Position numbers and translations under genes: made by a program. From assembly GCA_030748495.1 (NCBI GenBank), contig JASMLX010000023.1, positions 1 to 61,679 of the forward strand: a DNA stretch of 61,679 nucleotides, in the 5' to 3' direction. The notes under the pieces are model-generated. The model saw nothing but the letters and a program-made list of their open reading frames with translations, searched no databases and was not told the DNA's origin. Of this stretch, positions 25,735-35,460 are shown piece after piece (the first letter of the stretch is position 1; every line of letters starts with the position of its first letter). The DNA comes from Candidatus Poribacteria bacterium (GTDB taxonomy: Bacteria > Poribacteria > WGA-4E > UBA9662).

Positions 25735-26478
25735 GTGATGACGGACACAGGTATTCCAACCGTTCTTAACCCGCTATTGTCCCCCGAACTTCGAGCCGAA
25801 GTTGAGTTTTTTCAAAAATGGGGCTATCTTGTCGTTGAGGATGCTATTACTACTGAACAGGTCGAAGTCCTAAGGCAGGCTATCGACCTGGCGTACCAAG
25901 AGGCCAAGTCACAATTTATCGGCGATTTGTTGGAGGAGGATGATCGCTTTCTCTTTTTACTGGACAATCCACCTGTTTTACAGCGTATCAAAGCTATTTT
26001 GGGTAATTGTATTCAGTTGCACAGTGCCACTTCCCGAATTACTAAGCCGGGTGAAGGCGACCAGAATTGGCATCGGGACGGCCCCTGGCCAGTCGACCCT
26101 AGCGGCACGCCCTATGGTAGCCTACCGGGGCAGATCAACTGTGGTTACTACCTGGACGAGTTGACAATGGAGAACGGTCCAATTGTGATTGTACCAGGTA
26201 GCCAACGAGCCCTTTTTCGACCCCCCGAAGGCCATCCCAAATTTCCCGACGAAAAATATATGATGGCCAAACCGGGGCAAGCGGTTTTGTTCGACGGGTG
26301 GCTCTTTCATCGAGGAGCAGCCAACCACTCCGACCAAAGGAGGCGGGTTTGCTTGATGTGCTATCAAAATGCCTGGATGAAGTCGAGAGAACCTATCCGC
26401 GGACCTCGTGCCGGCAAGTTATTGGCAGAAGGGACTGATGAACAGCGATTGCTGCTCGGCCGGATCGTAAAATGGTAA
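25735..26478 (+). CDS. Phytanoyl-CoA dioxygenase (PhyH) family protein
   Basis: The protein has 247 residues; GTG 25735 or ATG 25738 may start it, behind GGAGAG. It is a Fe(II)/2-oxoglutarate dioxygenase of the PhyH family: the facial triad is NWHRD (His113, Asp115) and the distal His192 in GWLFHRGAANHS, followed by the Arg-rich RRRV strand that holds 2-oxoglutarate. The N-terminal FQKWGYLVVEDAIT motif is usual for the family. Members hydroxylate lipids, halogenated compounds or small metabolites; PhyH genes are strongly expanded in Poribacteria-like sponge symbionts. It sits between an enolase-superfamily enzyme and a sulfatase and probably oxidises a substrate of the same route. Confidence 0.9.
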   Translation: MMTDTGIPTVLNPLLSPELRAEVEFFQKWGYLVVEDAITTEQVEVLRQAIDLAYQEAKSQFIGDLLEEDDRFLFLLDNPPVLQRIKAILGNCIQLHSATSRITKPGEGDQNWHRDGPWPVDPSGTPYGSLPGQINCGYYLDELTMENGPIVIVPGSQRALFRPPEGHPKFPDEKYMMAKPGQAVLFDGWLFHRGAANHSDQRRRVCLMCYQNAWMKSREPIRGPRAGKLLAEGTDEQRLLLGRIVKW

Positions 26479-26509
26479 CTGATCAGGGATACTTTAGGGA
26501 AAAAACCCC

Positions 26510-27925
26510 ATGACACAACCCAATATCCTGGTTATTCTTACTGATCAACAGAGTGCAACCATGATGAGTTGCGCTGGAAACCGCTATTTTCAGACGCCGG
26601 CCATGGATAGCTTAGCCGGGCGAGGGACACGGTTCGAGCGCGCCTACTGTTCTTTCCCTATCTGTATCGCCTCTCGTTTCAGTTTCATGACAGGTCGAAT
26701 GCCGAGTGCGATTGATTTGACTGTTGCTAACAAGCTACATTCGATTAGTGACAACAATATCGAGACGATTCCCCAGGAGGTTATCGATCATTCGCTTGGA
26801 CATACGATGCGAACAGCAGGCTACGAAACCTTCTATGCGGGCAAACACCATTTCCCGAAGATGACAGTAGAAGATTGCGGGTTCACGGTTTTAACCAGGG
26901 ATCAGCGTGACATCTGCGCTGATGTTTGTGCGGATTTCTTGCTTCGCCGAACGTCTCTGGAACAACCATTTCTCTTAGTTACATCCTTTGTTAACCCACA
27001 CGACATCTGCTATCTCGCTATCCGCGACTCTATGGAAGACGATCAAGAGCGACGCCTGATAGAAAACGGTAAAACGGAAATCAGCGTGTTGAATCACGCC
27101 CTAGAAATACCACCAGATATCGACGAAGAGACATTCCTGATGGAGCGGTGCCCACCGCTACCTGTCAATCACCAGCCTCTCGAGGATGAACCAGAAGCCG
27201 TACAGGAGATTCTGGAACTGAGGCCTTTTCGGGCGATAGCTCGAGAAAAGTGGACTGAGAAAGAGTGGCGTATGCATCGCTGGGCTTACGGTCGCCTGAC
27301 TGAGATGGTGGATGCGCAGATCGAGCGGGTGCTACAAGCGTTGCGTCAATCTGGTTTGGAGAACAATACGGTAGTTATCTTTACCAGTGACCACGGTGAC
27401 CACGACGGTGCACGGAAGATGGAGCATAAGACTTTTCCTTATGAGGAAGTGGCTCGTGTTCCACTTATAGTTTCTCTGGCCGGTGAAACGCAAATGGGCG
27501 TTGTCGATGACGCCCATTTAGTCTCCAACGGTCTGGATCTACTACCAACACTGTGCGATTATGCGGGAGTTGCCCCTCCAGCAGGATTGCCTGGCACCAG
27601 TTTTCGCAGTCTGGCCGCAGGTGAAACTCCCGGCGATTGGCGCCGGACACTGGTAGTAGAAAGCGCCAATAGTCGGATGATCCGTGACCATCAATTCAAG
27701 TATATTCTCTACGGTTCAGGTGCTAACCGAGAACAGCTCTTCGACCTCAAAACCGATTCCTATGAAATGCGCAACTTAGTTCACAACCCTCAGTATGCCG
27801 CCATCTCCCAGACGCTACAGAACCAACTCCGCAACTGGGCAACAGAGATCGGCGATACCCGTACGCTAGATTGGCTAGCCCCTCTTCGCCAAAGCGAGGA
27901 TCGAGTCGATATCAACCAGAGGTAA
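26510..27925 (+). CDS. Second type I sulfatase (CxASR type)
   Basis: The protein has 471 residues from ATG 26510, 31 bases after the PhyH gene. The sulfatase signature is CIASRFSFMTGR, with Cys52 as the formylglycine precursor; Ala in place of Pro is an accepted variant. Metal-site motifs are VILTDQQSA and IFTSDHGDHDG, and FYAGKHHF holds a substrate-side Lys/His. The C-terminal block EQLFDLKTDSYEMRNLV is the familiar sub-domain. No signal peptide is seen. It shares little beyond the fold with the sulfatase at 22867, so the two probably act on different sulfate esters in one pathway. A Shine-Dalgarno is weak (AGGG). Confidence 0.92.
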   Translation: MTQPNILVILTDQQSATMMSCAGNRYFQTPAMDSLAGRGTRFERAYCSFPICIASRFSFMTGRMPSAIDLTVANKLHSISDNNIETIPQEVIDHSLGHTMRTAGYETFYAGKHHFPKMTVEDCGFTVLTRDQRDICADVCADFLLRRTSLEQPFLLVTSFVNPHDICYLAIRDSMEDDQERRLIENGKTEISVLNHALEIPPDIDEETFLMERCPPLPVNHQPLEDEPEAVQEILELRPFRAIAREKWTEKEWRMHRWAYGRLTEMVDAQIERVLQALRQSGLENNTVVIFTSDHGDHDGARKMEHKTFPYEEVARVPLIVSLAGETQMGVVDDAHLVSNGLDLLPTLCDYAGVAPPAGLPGTSFRSLAAGETPGDWRRTLVVESANSRMIRDHQFKYILYGSGANREQLFDLKTDSYEMRNLVHNPQYAAISQTLQNQLRNWATEIGDTRTLDWLAPLRQSEDRVDINQR

Positions 27926-27972
27926 GATGCCGTTGGAGGTTGGACATCGACCCTTGCAGTCGAAGCCGGAGC

Positions 27973-29898
27973 TTAATGAACCAGCGCAACCTGTAGATTA
28001 ATTATCTCGCTTTCACCTGAGGCCGGTGTGGCAGTTACCCTCAATAGGTAAACCCCGCTGGCAATTCGGTTGCCTGTATTAGCACGCCCATTCCAACGGA
28101 ATACCCCATTTCTTCCTTGCTTACCTCCAATTTTTCCCAACCGATAGTTTTGTTCGTAAACTTTTTGTCCGTTAGTGTTGTAGAGGTCGATTTGTATCCG
28201 GGCCGGTTGACTCAAGAAGTAGTCCAAACTTAGCGATTGATCATGGGCCAAGTTGACCGGATTAGGAAACAGGATAACATTCCATAGTAGTTTTTCGGAC
28301 ATGGCTACCGGTTGTGTTGCGGCAGAATCGCCAACACCAGCCAACTCCACCGTGGTCGCCACAGCGAGTTTGAGTGCTAATTCACCCAGTGGATCGGTAA
28401 TCTTCTCCATATTATCTGCTTGGCTATGGATGTATTTGATCGATTCTCTGGAATTGAAAGCAGACTCTTCTGAGAGCAAAACAGCAGGGATACCAATCTC
28501 CCAAAACGGAGAGTGATCGCTATAGATAAAACCGGGGTTGTACTGTAAACGCAGGTCTAACGGAAGACCGTACTTTTCGGTGACACTGTGAAGTACCTGA
28601 GCTATCCACCTTGACCGCTCATCGTGTACTACGTGAATGTCGAGGCGGCCGTCCTGGTCGTGGCCGATCAGGTCAAAGTTGAGGACACCGGCAATTTGGT
28701 CAGCGGACAAATCCGAGCGCTGAGATTGAACCAGGTCGCAATAGTATCGGCTGCCATAGAGAAACAGTTCCTCGCCCGAAAAAGCGATGAACCTCACACT
28801 GTAATCTAGATCCAGATGACGGATGAGTCGGGCCGTCTCCAGCAAAATAGCCACGCCAGAGGCATTGTCAGACGAGCCGGGGGCAGGCATGGTTCGCCAT
28901 TGCTGTTCCCAGCCTTCTGTCTTAGAAGCTATGCTGTCGTAATGGGCGGTGAGTAGGTAAACCTGATCTTTATGTGGCCCCCGGCCTGGTAGTGTTGCCA
29001 CTACATTACGCATAGTATAGTCGCCTATTTTACCTTTTCCAATCTGTGACCGAGCGTGCTGAAAGCTATCTATTTCCACCTCAAGTCCCAGCCGCTGGAA
29101 CTTTTGGGCAATCCAGTCAGCAGAGTTATCACAAGCTATATCTGGTTTAGGTTGTCCGTCGTGTTGTACGGCTTGATGAACTCGTAACGCGTAACGGCTC
29201 AGAAACCGGTGCCCGGTAGTCAACAAATCCTCATTGAGAGTCATGGTCTGAATTAAATCGCGCCACTGCTTAACTGAGACTTGCTGGAGTAGATTGTCAA
29301 CTTCCGCTTGTGGAGCGAGTGCCAAGCGTTTTTCAAACCGGAGTTCCAAGCTAATATCAACGGGTAGTTTGGCTCGAAAATGGACGGGTAGGCGCCGAAG
29401 TTCGCCGGGTTGATCAGCCCGAACCAATGCGACCTGACCTACCGCATCATCGAAGATGTTTATGACAACAACCTGATCGGACAATTTAGGCAACAGGTCA
29501 ATATCTAGCAGGTAGTAGTCGGCAGTCGCTGAAGCGGATTGCTGGTCTAAAATATCGATGCTGGCCTGACCTAATTTTTGTTGGCCTAATTCTTGTTGCA
29601 GTCGTAATTGTAGTTGCGAAACAACCGACATTATAGTGTTGGTCTCATGCCGGTGCGATAGCAATATTTCAACCAAGGCAATCGTCGATGCACGATAACG
29701 CAGTTTGAAAGGCGTGTGTTGTTGTAAAGTCGCCAGTCTCTGGTCCGTTAAGTCAGCAGGTTTAGCTGAAATTTTGAGTAGGTATGTCGAGGCTAAATCG
29801 ACGGGGACAATTTGATCGTTGGCTTGAACCACTAACGCAACGATCAAGTTAGCTAAAAAGTAGGATAAATTCTGACTCGACAGGTTAAGGCGGATCAA
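27973..29898 (-). CDS. Secreted M28 zinc aminopeptidase with C-terminal PNP-type domain
   Basis: The protein has 641 residues if TTG 29898 is the start; it overlaps the stop of the ABC ATPase gene as TTGA and yields an immediate signal peptide (residues 1-26). An earlier frame opening would put a Cys/Arg-rich non-signal stretch first. Residues about 240-545 are the M28 domain with a complete two-zinc site: His319 and Asp321 in TAHYDS, Asp344 in GSSDNASG, Glu376-Glu377 in FSGEELF, Asp409 in LNFDLIGHD and His462 in IYSDHSPF. The last 100 residues are a T9SS/FlgD-like Ig domain (LFPNPVN, FRWNGRANTGNRIASGVYLL), related to the end of the TIG/dockerin protein at 15543. It probably digests peptides outside the cell. 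Confidence 0.88.
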   Translation of the reverse strand: MIRLNLSSQNLSYFLANLIVALVVQANDQIVPVDLASTYLLKISAKPADLTDQRLATLQQHTPFKLRYRASTIALVEILLSHRHETNTIMSVVSQLQLRLQQELGQQKLGQASIDILDQQSASATADYYLLDIDLLPKLSDQVVVINIFDDAVGQVALVRADQPGELRRLPVHFRAKLPVDISLELRFEKRLALAPQAEVDNLLQQVSVKQWRDLIQTMTLNEDLLTTGHRFLSRYALRVHQAVQHDGQPKPDIACDNSADWIAQKFQRLGLEVEIDSFQHARSQIGKGKIGDYTMRNVVATLPGRGPHKDQVYLLTAHYDSIASKTEGWEQQWRTMPAPGSSDNASGVAILLETARLIRHLDLDYSVRFIAFSGEELFLYGSRYYCDLVQSQRSDLSADQIAGVLNFDLIGHDQDGRLDIHVVHDERSRWIAQVLHSVTEKYGLPLDLRLQYNPGFIYSDHSPFWEIGIPAVLLSEESAFNSRESIKYIHSQADNMEKITDPLGELALKLAVATTVELAGVGDSAATQPVAMSEKLLWNVILFPNPVNLAHDQSLSLDYFLSQPARIQIDLYNTNGQKVYEQNYRLGKIGGKQGRNGVFRWNGRANTGNRIASGVYLLRVTATPASGESEIINLQVALVH

Positions 29899-31079
29899 GG
29901 GTTGGTAGTAGATTGAGACGGTGGGTCTGGCTCTTCTAGCGGCAGGACAATTACATCTTCTGGTGCAACATAACAAACAATTGGTTGGTCGCTTGCTGCT
30001 GACAGTCGTTGATCGTGACTTGGATTGTATAAAATAGCTTTGAAATTTAAGGCCGCAGTAAAAGTTGCTTCGCTTACTGTTGAAGCCGATGGTCCAACGG
30101 CAAGTTCGTATTCCTCTATTTGGCCTAAATAGGTAATGTCCTGAGTAGATGCCTGAAACAGATTGATGTCGGACGATTCTGCTCCTATCACATCACCAAA
30201 TTTTATAGCCTCTGGTCGGATAGAACAATAGACATTTTCTCCGGTCTTGAAATTATGTTGTTGGCTGATTGTGGCTTGCAAATTGCCGATTGGTGTCTCA
30301 ATTTGTAAGAATTCCGCTGTCTTTCCCATCACCCGTCCTTGTACAAAGTTGGTTTCACCAATAAAGTTTGCTACAAAGGTGTTAATCGGTTGACGGTAGA
30401 TTTCTTGCGGTGTTCCCACCTGAATAATGACCCCGTCGCACATGACGGCAATCCGGTCGGCTAAGGAGAGGGCCTCGCTCTGGTCGTGAGTGACATAGAT
30501 AGCCGTGATATCGGCGTGTCCATGAATTCGCTTGATTTCATTTCGGAGTTCCAGGCGAAGTTTAGCGTCTAAATTACTCAGTGGTTCATCCAGCAAGAGC
30601 ACGTCCGGTTCAATGACGATAGCACGTGCCAATGCAATTCGCTGTTGCTGACCACCTGAAATTGCGTTAACCGGGCGATCAGCATATTCTTCCATTTTAA
30701 CAATCTGTAAAACGTCAGCAACTTTTTGCGTACGGGTTTCTTTGTCAATTTTTCTTAGGTTCAACCCGTATTCGATATTTTGAGCAACCGTCATATGCGG
30801 CCAAAGTGCGTAATTCTGAAAGACCATACCGGTGTTTCGCTTATGAGGGGGGACATCGTTCATCAAATTGCCGTCGAAGAACAACTGACCACTATCAGGC
30901 TGATAAAACCCAGCGATTGTGCGTAGGCAGGTCGACTTACCACAACCAGAAGGCCCCAGCAGAAAAAACAACTCACCCGGCTCGATTTCGAGGCTGACTC
31001 GATTCATGGCCAAAGTAGTATCGTTTACACCCCGGCTTAACGTTTTTTCAACTTGATCCAGTCTAACTTTAACGGACAT
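29895..31079 (-). CDS. ABC transporter ATPase of the PotA/UgpC/FbpC type (no permease nearby)
   Basis: The protein has 394 residues from ATG 31079. The nucleotide-binding domain covers residues 1-240: Walker A GPSGCGKST (42-50), Q-loop VFQNYALWPH, signature ISGGQQQR, Walker B VLLLDEP and the switch THDQSEAL. Residues about 245-394 make a TOBE-type regulatory/substrate domain (NFIGETNFVQGRV, IRPEAI). Relatives energise uptake of polyamines, iron, maltose or glycerol phosphate. No permease or binding protein is encoded within this window, so it either serves permeases elsewhere or is shared among several. It lies between lepB and the M28 peptidase and overlaps the latter by four bases. Confidence 0.9.
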   Translation of the reverse strand: MSVKVRLDQVEKTLSRGVNDTTLAMNRVSLEIEPGELFFLLGPSGCGKSTCLRTIAGFYQPDSGQLFFDGNLMNDVPPHKRNTGMVFQNYALWPHMTVAQNIEYGLNLRKIDKETRTQKVADVLQIVKMEEYADRPVNAISGGQQQRIALARAIVIEPDVLLLDEPLSNLDAKLRLELRNEIKRIHGHADITAIYVTHDQSEALSLADRIAVMCDGVIIQVGTPQEIYRQPINTFVANFIGETNFVQGRVMGKTAEFLQIETPIGNLQATISQQHNFKTGENVYCSIRPEAIKFGDVIGAESSDINLFQASTQDITYLGQIEEYELAVGPSASTVSEATFTAALNFKAILYNPSHDQRLSAASDQPIVCYVAPEDVIVLPLEEPDPPSQSTTNP

Positions 31080-31158
31080 ACTGAGGTCTCGTTTTTATCC
31101 CTTCGTTCGTTTGGGTAACTCAGAATGGGTTGAGATAGGCTTATCCAAATCTATTGGT

Positions 31159-31983
31159 TCAATCGAATTCGGTTTTGATGGGTTGACAGATACGGTCTAA
31201 TTTGAGTAGAAATGGAAATTTGCCTAGCGGATCGGGTCCCATCGAAAAATAGATCAGAAAGGCTTGGCCCTTGATGTCGTTGGCCGCCACTGGCCCCCAA
31301 ACTCGACTGTCGAGACTATTGTCTCGATTGTCACCCATGGCAAATACATAGCCTTCTGGGACTTTAAATGGTTTTCCGTCTGGAAACCGTCTCATAAACT
31401 CTCTAGGTGACAATAGGTGGTCTTGAAATGTCTCGTCAAAAGAGGCTTCATCGAAATCAGAAAAGGTTGACCAACTCTCGAAATTAGGCTGATACTGCGG
31501 TGCAAGAGGATAATACCGAAAAGGTGGAAACATATCTGGACCGCCCGTATGTTTAGTGTAGTTCCCCTCAACCGATTTTCCATTTACGATTAAGGTTCTT
31601 CCTCTAACTTCTACTGTGTCACCTTCGACGGCCACGATTCGCTTAATAAAGTTTTTGGCTCGCTCGTGTGGCGGCAAAAAAACAAAGACATCGCCTCGCG
31701 ATGGTTGATGAAAAGCGAAGAACTGCTTTTTGATACCTGGGACCTTAATGCCGTACATACATTTCCAGACCAAGATCCGATCCCCAACCAATAGTGTATC
31801 TTCCATGGATCCAGATGGGATTTTGTAGGCTTCGACGACAAACGGACGCACAAACCCGAATACAAAAGCAATAGCAACAATTATCATTTGGGTCATCTCA
31901 GCCCCAAAGAATCGCTTAATCAGTCGCAGCCAAGTTTCCGTTGATAATGGATCTAACTGTTTTTCGGTAGCTGACGTTTCCAT
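31159..31983 (-). CDS. lepB: Signal peptidase I
   Basis: The protein has 274 residues. One N-terminal membrane helix (about 31-50) is followed by the catalytic region KIPSGSMEDTLLVGDRI with the nucleophile Ser59, and the general-base Lys114 in NFIKRIVAVEGD; GYVFAMGDNRDNSLDSR is the conserved box E. The enzyme removes signal peptides from exported proteins on the outer face of the inner membrane, fitting a genome so rich in secreted proteins. A segment of about 65 residues between boxes D and E (roughly 145-205, rich in Phe, Tyr and Pro) is an insertion relative to minimal enzymes and common in Gram-negative ones. A promoter is visible at 32001-32029. Confidence 0.95.
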   Translation of the reverse strand: METSATEKQLDPLSTETWLRLIKRFFGAEMTQMIIVAIAFVFGFVRPFVVEAYKIPSGSMEDTLLVGDRILVWKCMYGIKVPGIKKQFFAFHQPSRGDVFVFLPPHERAKNFIKRIVAVEGDTVEVRGRTLIVNGKSVEGNYTKHTGGPDMFPPFRYYPLAPQYQPNFESWSTFSDFDEASFDETFQDHLLSPREFMRRFPDGKPFKVPEGYVFAMGDNRDNSLDSRVWGPVAANDIKGQAFLIYFSMGPDPLGKFPFLLKLDRICQPIKTEFD

Positions 31984-32000
31984 AAAATTGAGCCTTCGGT

Positions 32001-32029
32001 CTTATAGTGGGCTAAGCGGTAATCACCAA
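32001..32029 (-). promoter_or_regulatory. Candidate promoter of lepB
   Basis: On the minus strand TTGGTG (32024-32029), a 17-bp spacer and TATAAG (32001-32006) lie in the 62-base gap between lepA and lepB. The -10 box matches at five positions, the -35 at three. It suggests that lepB can be transcribed apart from lepA. Confidence 0.4.
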
Positions 32030-32045
32030 CCCTTTTCACCCTTCA

Positions 32046-33851
32046 TTATTCGTCATCGTCGATGGACAAGATTGCCATGAAGGCCTCTTGCGGCACTTCA
32101 ACATTACCAACCTGTTTCATCCGTTTCTTGCCCTCTTTTTGTTTTTCCAATAGTTTTCGCTTTCTGGTAATATCGCCACCATAGCATTTAGCTGTTACAT
32201 TTTTGCGGAAGGCCCGCACTGTTTCACGTGCAATCACCTTGTTACCGATGGCCGCTTGAATTGGTACCGGAAACATTTGACGTGGAATAATTTCCCGCAG
32301 TTTTCGGCTCAATGCACGTCCACGTTCATAGGCCATGTCTCGATGTAAAATGGTTGATAGGGCATCGACCGGCTTTTCGTTGATCAGGATGTCGAGCTTA
32401 GCTAGTTTGGAGGATTTATAGTCGCCTATTTCATATTCAAGCGACGCGTAACCACGAGAAAGCGACTTAAGTTTGTCGTAAAAATCGATCAAGATTTCAC
32501 ACAGTGGGAGTTGATAGATCAGTTGAGCACGGGTAGCGTCTAAATGGTTCATTCGGACATATGCACCTCTTCTTTTTTGGCAAAGGTCCATAATGTTACC
32601 GATAAACTCCGAAGGGACAATGATCTCCGCTTGAATATAAGGCTCCTCTATTCGATCGATTTGATCGGCTGGTGGTATATGTGCAGGATTATCAATCTGA
32701 ACTATTGAACCGTCGGTTTTATAAACCTTATACTGAACGCTGGGCGAGGTCCGAATCAGGGTCAGGTCAAACTCCCGCTCCAACCTTTCCTGGATGATTT
32801 CCATGTGTAGAAGACCCAGAAAACCACAACGGAATCCATACCCCAGTGCAATTGAACTTTCGGGCTCAAAATTGAAAGAGGCATCGTTTAACTTCAACTT
32901 CTCCAGTGCATCCCGCAACCCGGTAAAGTCGTTGGTATCTGCCGGATAAAGGCCACAGAAGACGACCGGCTTGGTGTCGCGATAACCCGGTAACGGCTCT
33001 AATGTAGGGTTATCCCAGTGGGTGATGGTATCACCGATTTTGGCGTCGTTGATCTCTTTAATACTGGCAGTCAGGTACCCGACGGATCCGGTTGAGAGTT
33101 TATCCACGCATCTCATTTCAGGCATGAAAACGCCAACTTCCTCAACCTCATAGTTACAATTAGCCGCCATTAAGCAGATCTGATCACCTTTTTTAACCTC
33201 TCCGTCGAAAATCCGAACATATAAAACGACACCGCGATAACTGTCGTAGAAAGAATCAATTACCAATGCTTTCAGTGGTGCCACCGCCTGGCCGGCTGGA
33301 GCTGGAATCTGCTCGACAATCGCTTCGAGTACATCCTGAATGCCTAGGCCTTCCTTGGCACTAACGGCTAAGGCTAAATCCGCAGGAATACCGATAATTT
33401 CCTCGATCTGTGTTTTGACCTGTTCTGGCTGTGCGTGAGGTAGATCTATCTTATTGATGACAGCTACAATTTCCAAATCTTGATCTACAGCCAGGTAGGC
33501 ATTAGCTAACGTTTGAGCTTCAACCCCTTGTGCTGCATCCACGATCAGGATCGCGCCTTCACAAGCTGATAAACTGCGAGAAACTTCGTAAGAGAAATCG
33601 ACATGCCCAGGGGTGTCGATTAGATTTAGCTCATAGGTATTGTTATCCTTAGCTAAATACTCCAATCGAACCACAGTAGCTTTAATGGTAATGCCTCGTT
33701 CTCGCTCTAAATCCATCTGATCCAAAACCTGCTCTTTCATTTCGCGTTGAGACAGAGTATTGGTGAACTCCAGCAGACGGTCACTAAGCGTACTTTTCCC
33801 ATGGTCGATATGACCTAGAATACAATAGTTACGGATATACTGATTAGTCAT
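32046..33851 (-). CDS. lepA: Elongation factor 4 (LepA)
   Basis: The protein has 601 residues. ATG 33851 gives the usual start [20 protein letters not shown]; a GTG nine bases earlier overlaps the pyrE stop as GTGA and could also be used. GTPase motifs: GHIDHGKST (G1), RGITIK (G2), DTPGH (G3), NKID (G4) and SAKEG (G5). The protein ends with the LepA-specific C-terminal domain ([23 protein letters not shown]), which separates it from EF-G. EF4 acts on ribosomes during translocation. Full length for the family. Confidence 0.97.
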   Translation of the reverse strand: MTNQYIRNYCILGHIDHGKSTLSDRLLEFTNTLSQREMKEQVLDQMDLERERGITIKATVVRLEYLAKDNNTYELNLIDTPGHVDFSYEVSRSLSACEGAILIVDAAQGVEAQTLANAYLAVDQDLEIVAVINKIDLPHAQPEQVKTQIEEIIGIPADLALAVSAKEGLGIQDVLEAIVEQIPAPAGQAVAPLKALVIDSFYDSYRGVVLYVRIFDGEVKKGDQICLMAANCNYEVEEVGVFMPEMRCVDKLSTGSVGYLTASIKEINDAKIGDTITHWDNPTLEPLPGYRDTKPVVFCGLYPADTNDFTGLRDALEKLKLNDASFNFEPESSIALGYGFRCGFLGLLHMEIIQERLEREFDLTLIRTSPSVQYKVYKTDGSIVQIDNPAHIPPADQIDRIEEPYIQAEIIVPSEFIGNIMDLCQKRRGAYVRMNHLDATRAQLIYQLPLCEILIDFYDKLKSLSRGYASLEYEIGDYKSSKLAKLDILINEKPVDALSTILHRDMAYERGRALSRKLREIIPRQMFPVPIQAAIGNKVIARETVRAFRKNVTAKCYGGDITRKRKLLEKQKEGKKRMKQVGNVEVPQEAFMAILSIDDDE

Positions 33852-33856
33852 ACTTC

Positions 33857-34540
33857 TCACGGTTCAGTCAGTGGTTGCCGGCCATTTGTCAGATTCTCTT
33901 GGCACATGGGGCAGTCAGATGGTTGGTAGGTTGGAATATCAATTGTTGCCAAGGAAACTCTCGGTATGTCCGCTAGATTTGGTAGGTGTCCGACTGTGGA
34001 CGTCGACTGGAAAACCTGCCCTCGACTCCGATTGAGGGCCGGAGACTGCGACGATGTAATTTCAGTGTCGTTGCTGGATCGATCTATCAAGAAAGCCGTA
34101 GCAATAACTTCAGCTTTGAATTGCTGCTGGCAAAGCGAAATTAACCTTGCAACGGAGCCGCCGGTTGTCAGGATATCGTCAATTACGACGACGCGGTCAT
34201 TGGGCTGAATTTCAAATCCGGGGCGCAAAATCATGCTATCACCAGATTTCTCACCAAACATGGCACGGCAATCCAAAGATCTTGCTACTTCATGGGCTAG
34301 AATAACGCCACCAATGGCGGGCCCCATAACAATATCGATACTATCAGCATCTAGGTTCAGGTCTTTTTGTAGACGACTAGCAACCTGACTACACAGCATG
34401 TTGGCAATTTCTGGGTACTGCAAAACGACTGCTGTCTGCAAAAACTTGGCACTGTGTAGACCGGATCTCAGCCGAAAGTGGCCAGTCAAAAGACCGTTTG
34501 TCTCTTCAAAAATCTCTAAGACACGTTGTTCTGTAATCAT
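33857..34540 (-). CDS. pyrE: Orotate phosphoribosyltransferase with about 30-residue insertion
   Basis: The protein has 227 residues. It transfers phosphoribose from PRPP to orotate in UMP synthesis. Seen: [19 protein letters not shown] at the N-terminus, [15 protein letters not shown], the PRPP loop [13 protein letters not shown] (about 117-129) and the closing [14 protein letters not shown], which is typical of the long bacterial type. Between LIDRSS and LATIDIPTY there are about 40 residues where relatives have about 11; the extra part (about 157-190, Ser/Gln/Asn-rich) is encoded by 33971-34072 and contains two hairpin repeats. The reading frame is intact and the core motifs are untouched. 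It is followed by lepA with overlapping ends. Confidence 0.95.
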   Translation of the reverse strand: MITEQRVLEIFEETNGLLTGHFRLRSGLHSAKFLQTAVVLQYPEIANMLCSQVASRLQKDLNLDADSIDIVMGPAIGGVILAHEVARSLDCRAMFGEKSGDSMILRPGFEIQPNDRVVVIDDILTTGGSVARLISLCQQQFKAEVIATAFLIDRSSNDTEITSSQSPALNRSRGQVFQSTSTVGHLPNLADIPRVSLATIDIPTYQPSDCPMCQENLTNGRQPLTEP

Positions 34541-34586
34541 TATTTACTATGTGCCACTTAATTTATTAGGCTCACACTCTATGTTT

Positions 34587-35414
34587 TCAAACCAATGAAG
34601 AGTTTGAGAAGACACCGGCCGCGGCGGATATTTCAGCTAAAATCTGGTTTGCCGCCTGTACCGGATTATCGGCTTGGGTAATCGGACGTCCGACAACCAG
34701 TTGATTAGCACCGGCGCCAATAGCTTGTTTTGGTGTCATAACCCGTTTTTGATCGTTGAGCGCATCCTTTCCGCAGAAAGAGCGTCCGCCGGGACGAATC
34801 CCTGGAGTTACAATCCAAAATTCACGCCCACAGGCTTGGCGAATTTGTTCAATCTCCAGAGGGGAGGCTACCACCCCATCCATGCCTGCTTTTTGAGATA
34901 GTTCCGCCAAGTAGACGACCTGCTCAACAATCTTTCTGCGACTATCAAAATCGCGTGCAAAAGTAGTTTGATCAACGCTGGTCAAGACTGTAACAGCGAG
35001 TAGTTTAGGTCTTGGAATTCCAAGTTTCTCTGCCTCGTGTGTGGCAGACTGTTTGGCTGCTTTCATCATCTCTAAACCGCCAGATGCATGGACGTTTGTC
35101 AAATTAGCACCGACCGCTGTAGCCGCAGCAACCGCCCCGGCGACAGTATTTGGAATGTCGTGAAACTTTAGATCTAAAAAAACCTGTTTCCCTCGATCTC
35201 GCAACGACTCAACAGCCATCGGCCCAACTGCAGTGAACAGTTCCTTGCCCACCTTAAACCAACTGATCGTCGTATCCAGTTGATCGACCATAACCAACGC
35301 TGTTGCCAAATCTGGGAAATCAAGTGGAACAATCAGGCATGAATTGGATTGCGCCGATGTCGTGTCATCGACCGGTGGCGGGAAGTTATTACCACTGTCA
35401 TCTTTGTTTGTCAT
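34587..35414 (-). CDS. pyrF: Orotidine 5'-phosphate decarboxylase (type 1)
   Basis: The protein has 275 residues. It catalyses the last step of UMP synthesis. Catalytic motif DLKFHDIPNT (Lys and Asp residues of the Asp-Lys-Asp-Asp network, about residues 91-100), phosphate-binding VTPGIRPGG and the GANQLVVGRPIT barrel end are present. An N-terminal extension of about 25 polar residues precedes the first strand CLIVPLDFPD, so a shorter start is possible. Next to pyrE on the same strand (46 bases), as often seen. Confidence 0.96.
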   Translation of the reverse strand: MTNKDDSGNNFPPPVDDTTSAQSNSCLIVPLDFPDLATALVMVDQLDTTISWFKVGKELFTAVGPMAVESLRDRGKQVFLDLKFHDIPNTVAGAVAAATAVGANLTNVHASGGLEMMKAAKQSATHEAEKLGIPRPKLLAVTVLTSVDQTTFARDFDSRRKIVEQVVYLAELSQKAGMDGVVASPLEIEQIRQACGREFWIVTPGIRPGGRSFCGKDALNDQKRVMTPKQAIGAGANQLVVGRPITQADNPVQAANQILAEISAAAGVFSNSSLV

Positions 35415-35435
35415 GGCTAAATCTGTCTGGCTAGC

Positions 35436-35460
35436 GGTTGACGACCACTAGTCGCCAACC
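35436..35460. repeat. CGAC/GTCG hairpin repeat (copy E) carrying the JAMM gene stop codon
   Basis: GGTTGaCGAC (35436-35445) pairs with GTCGcCAACC (35451-35460), nine of ten pairs, across CACTA. On the minus strand it encodes the last residues ProValGlyAsp and the TAG stop of the JAMM gene, so the repeat extends into the coding sequence. Confidence 0.55.
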
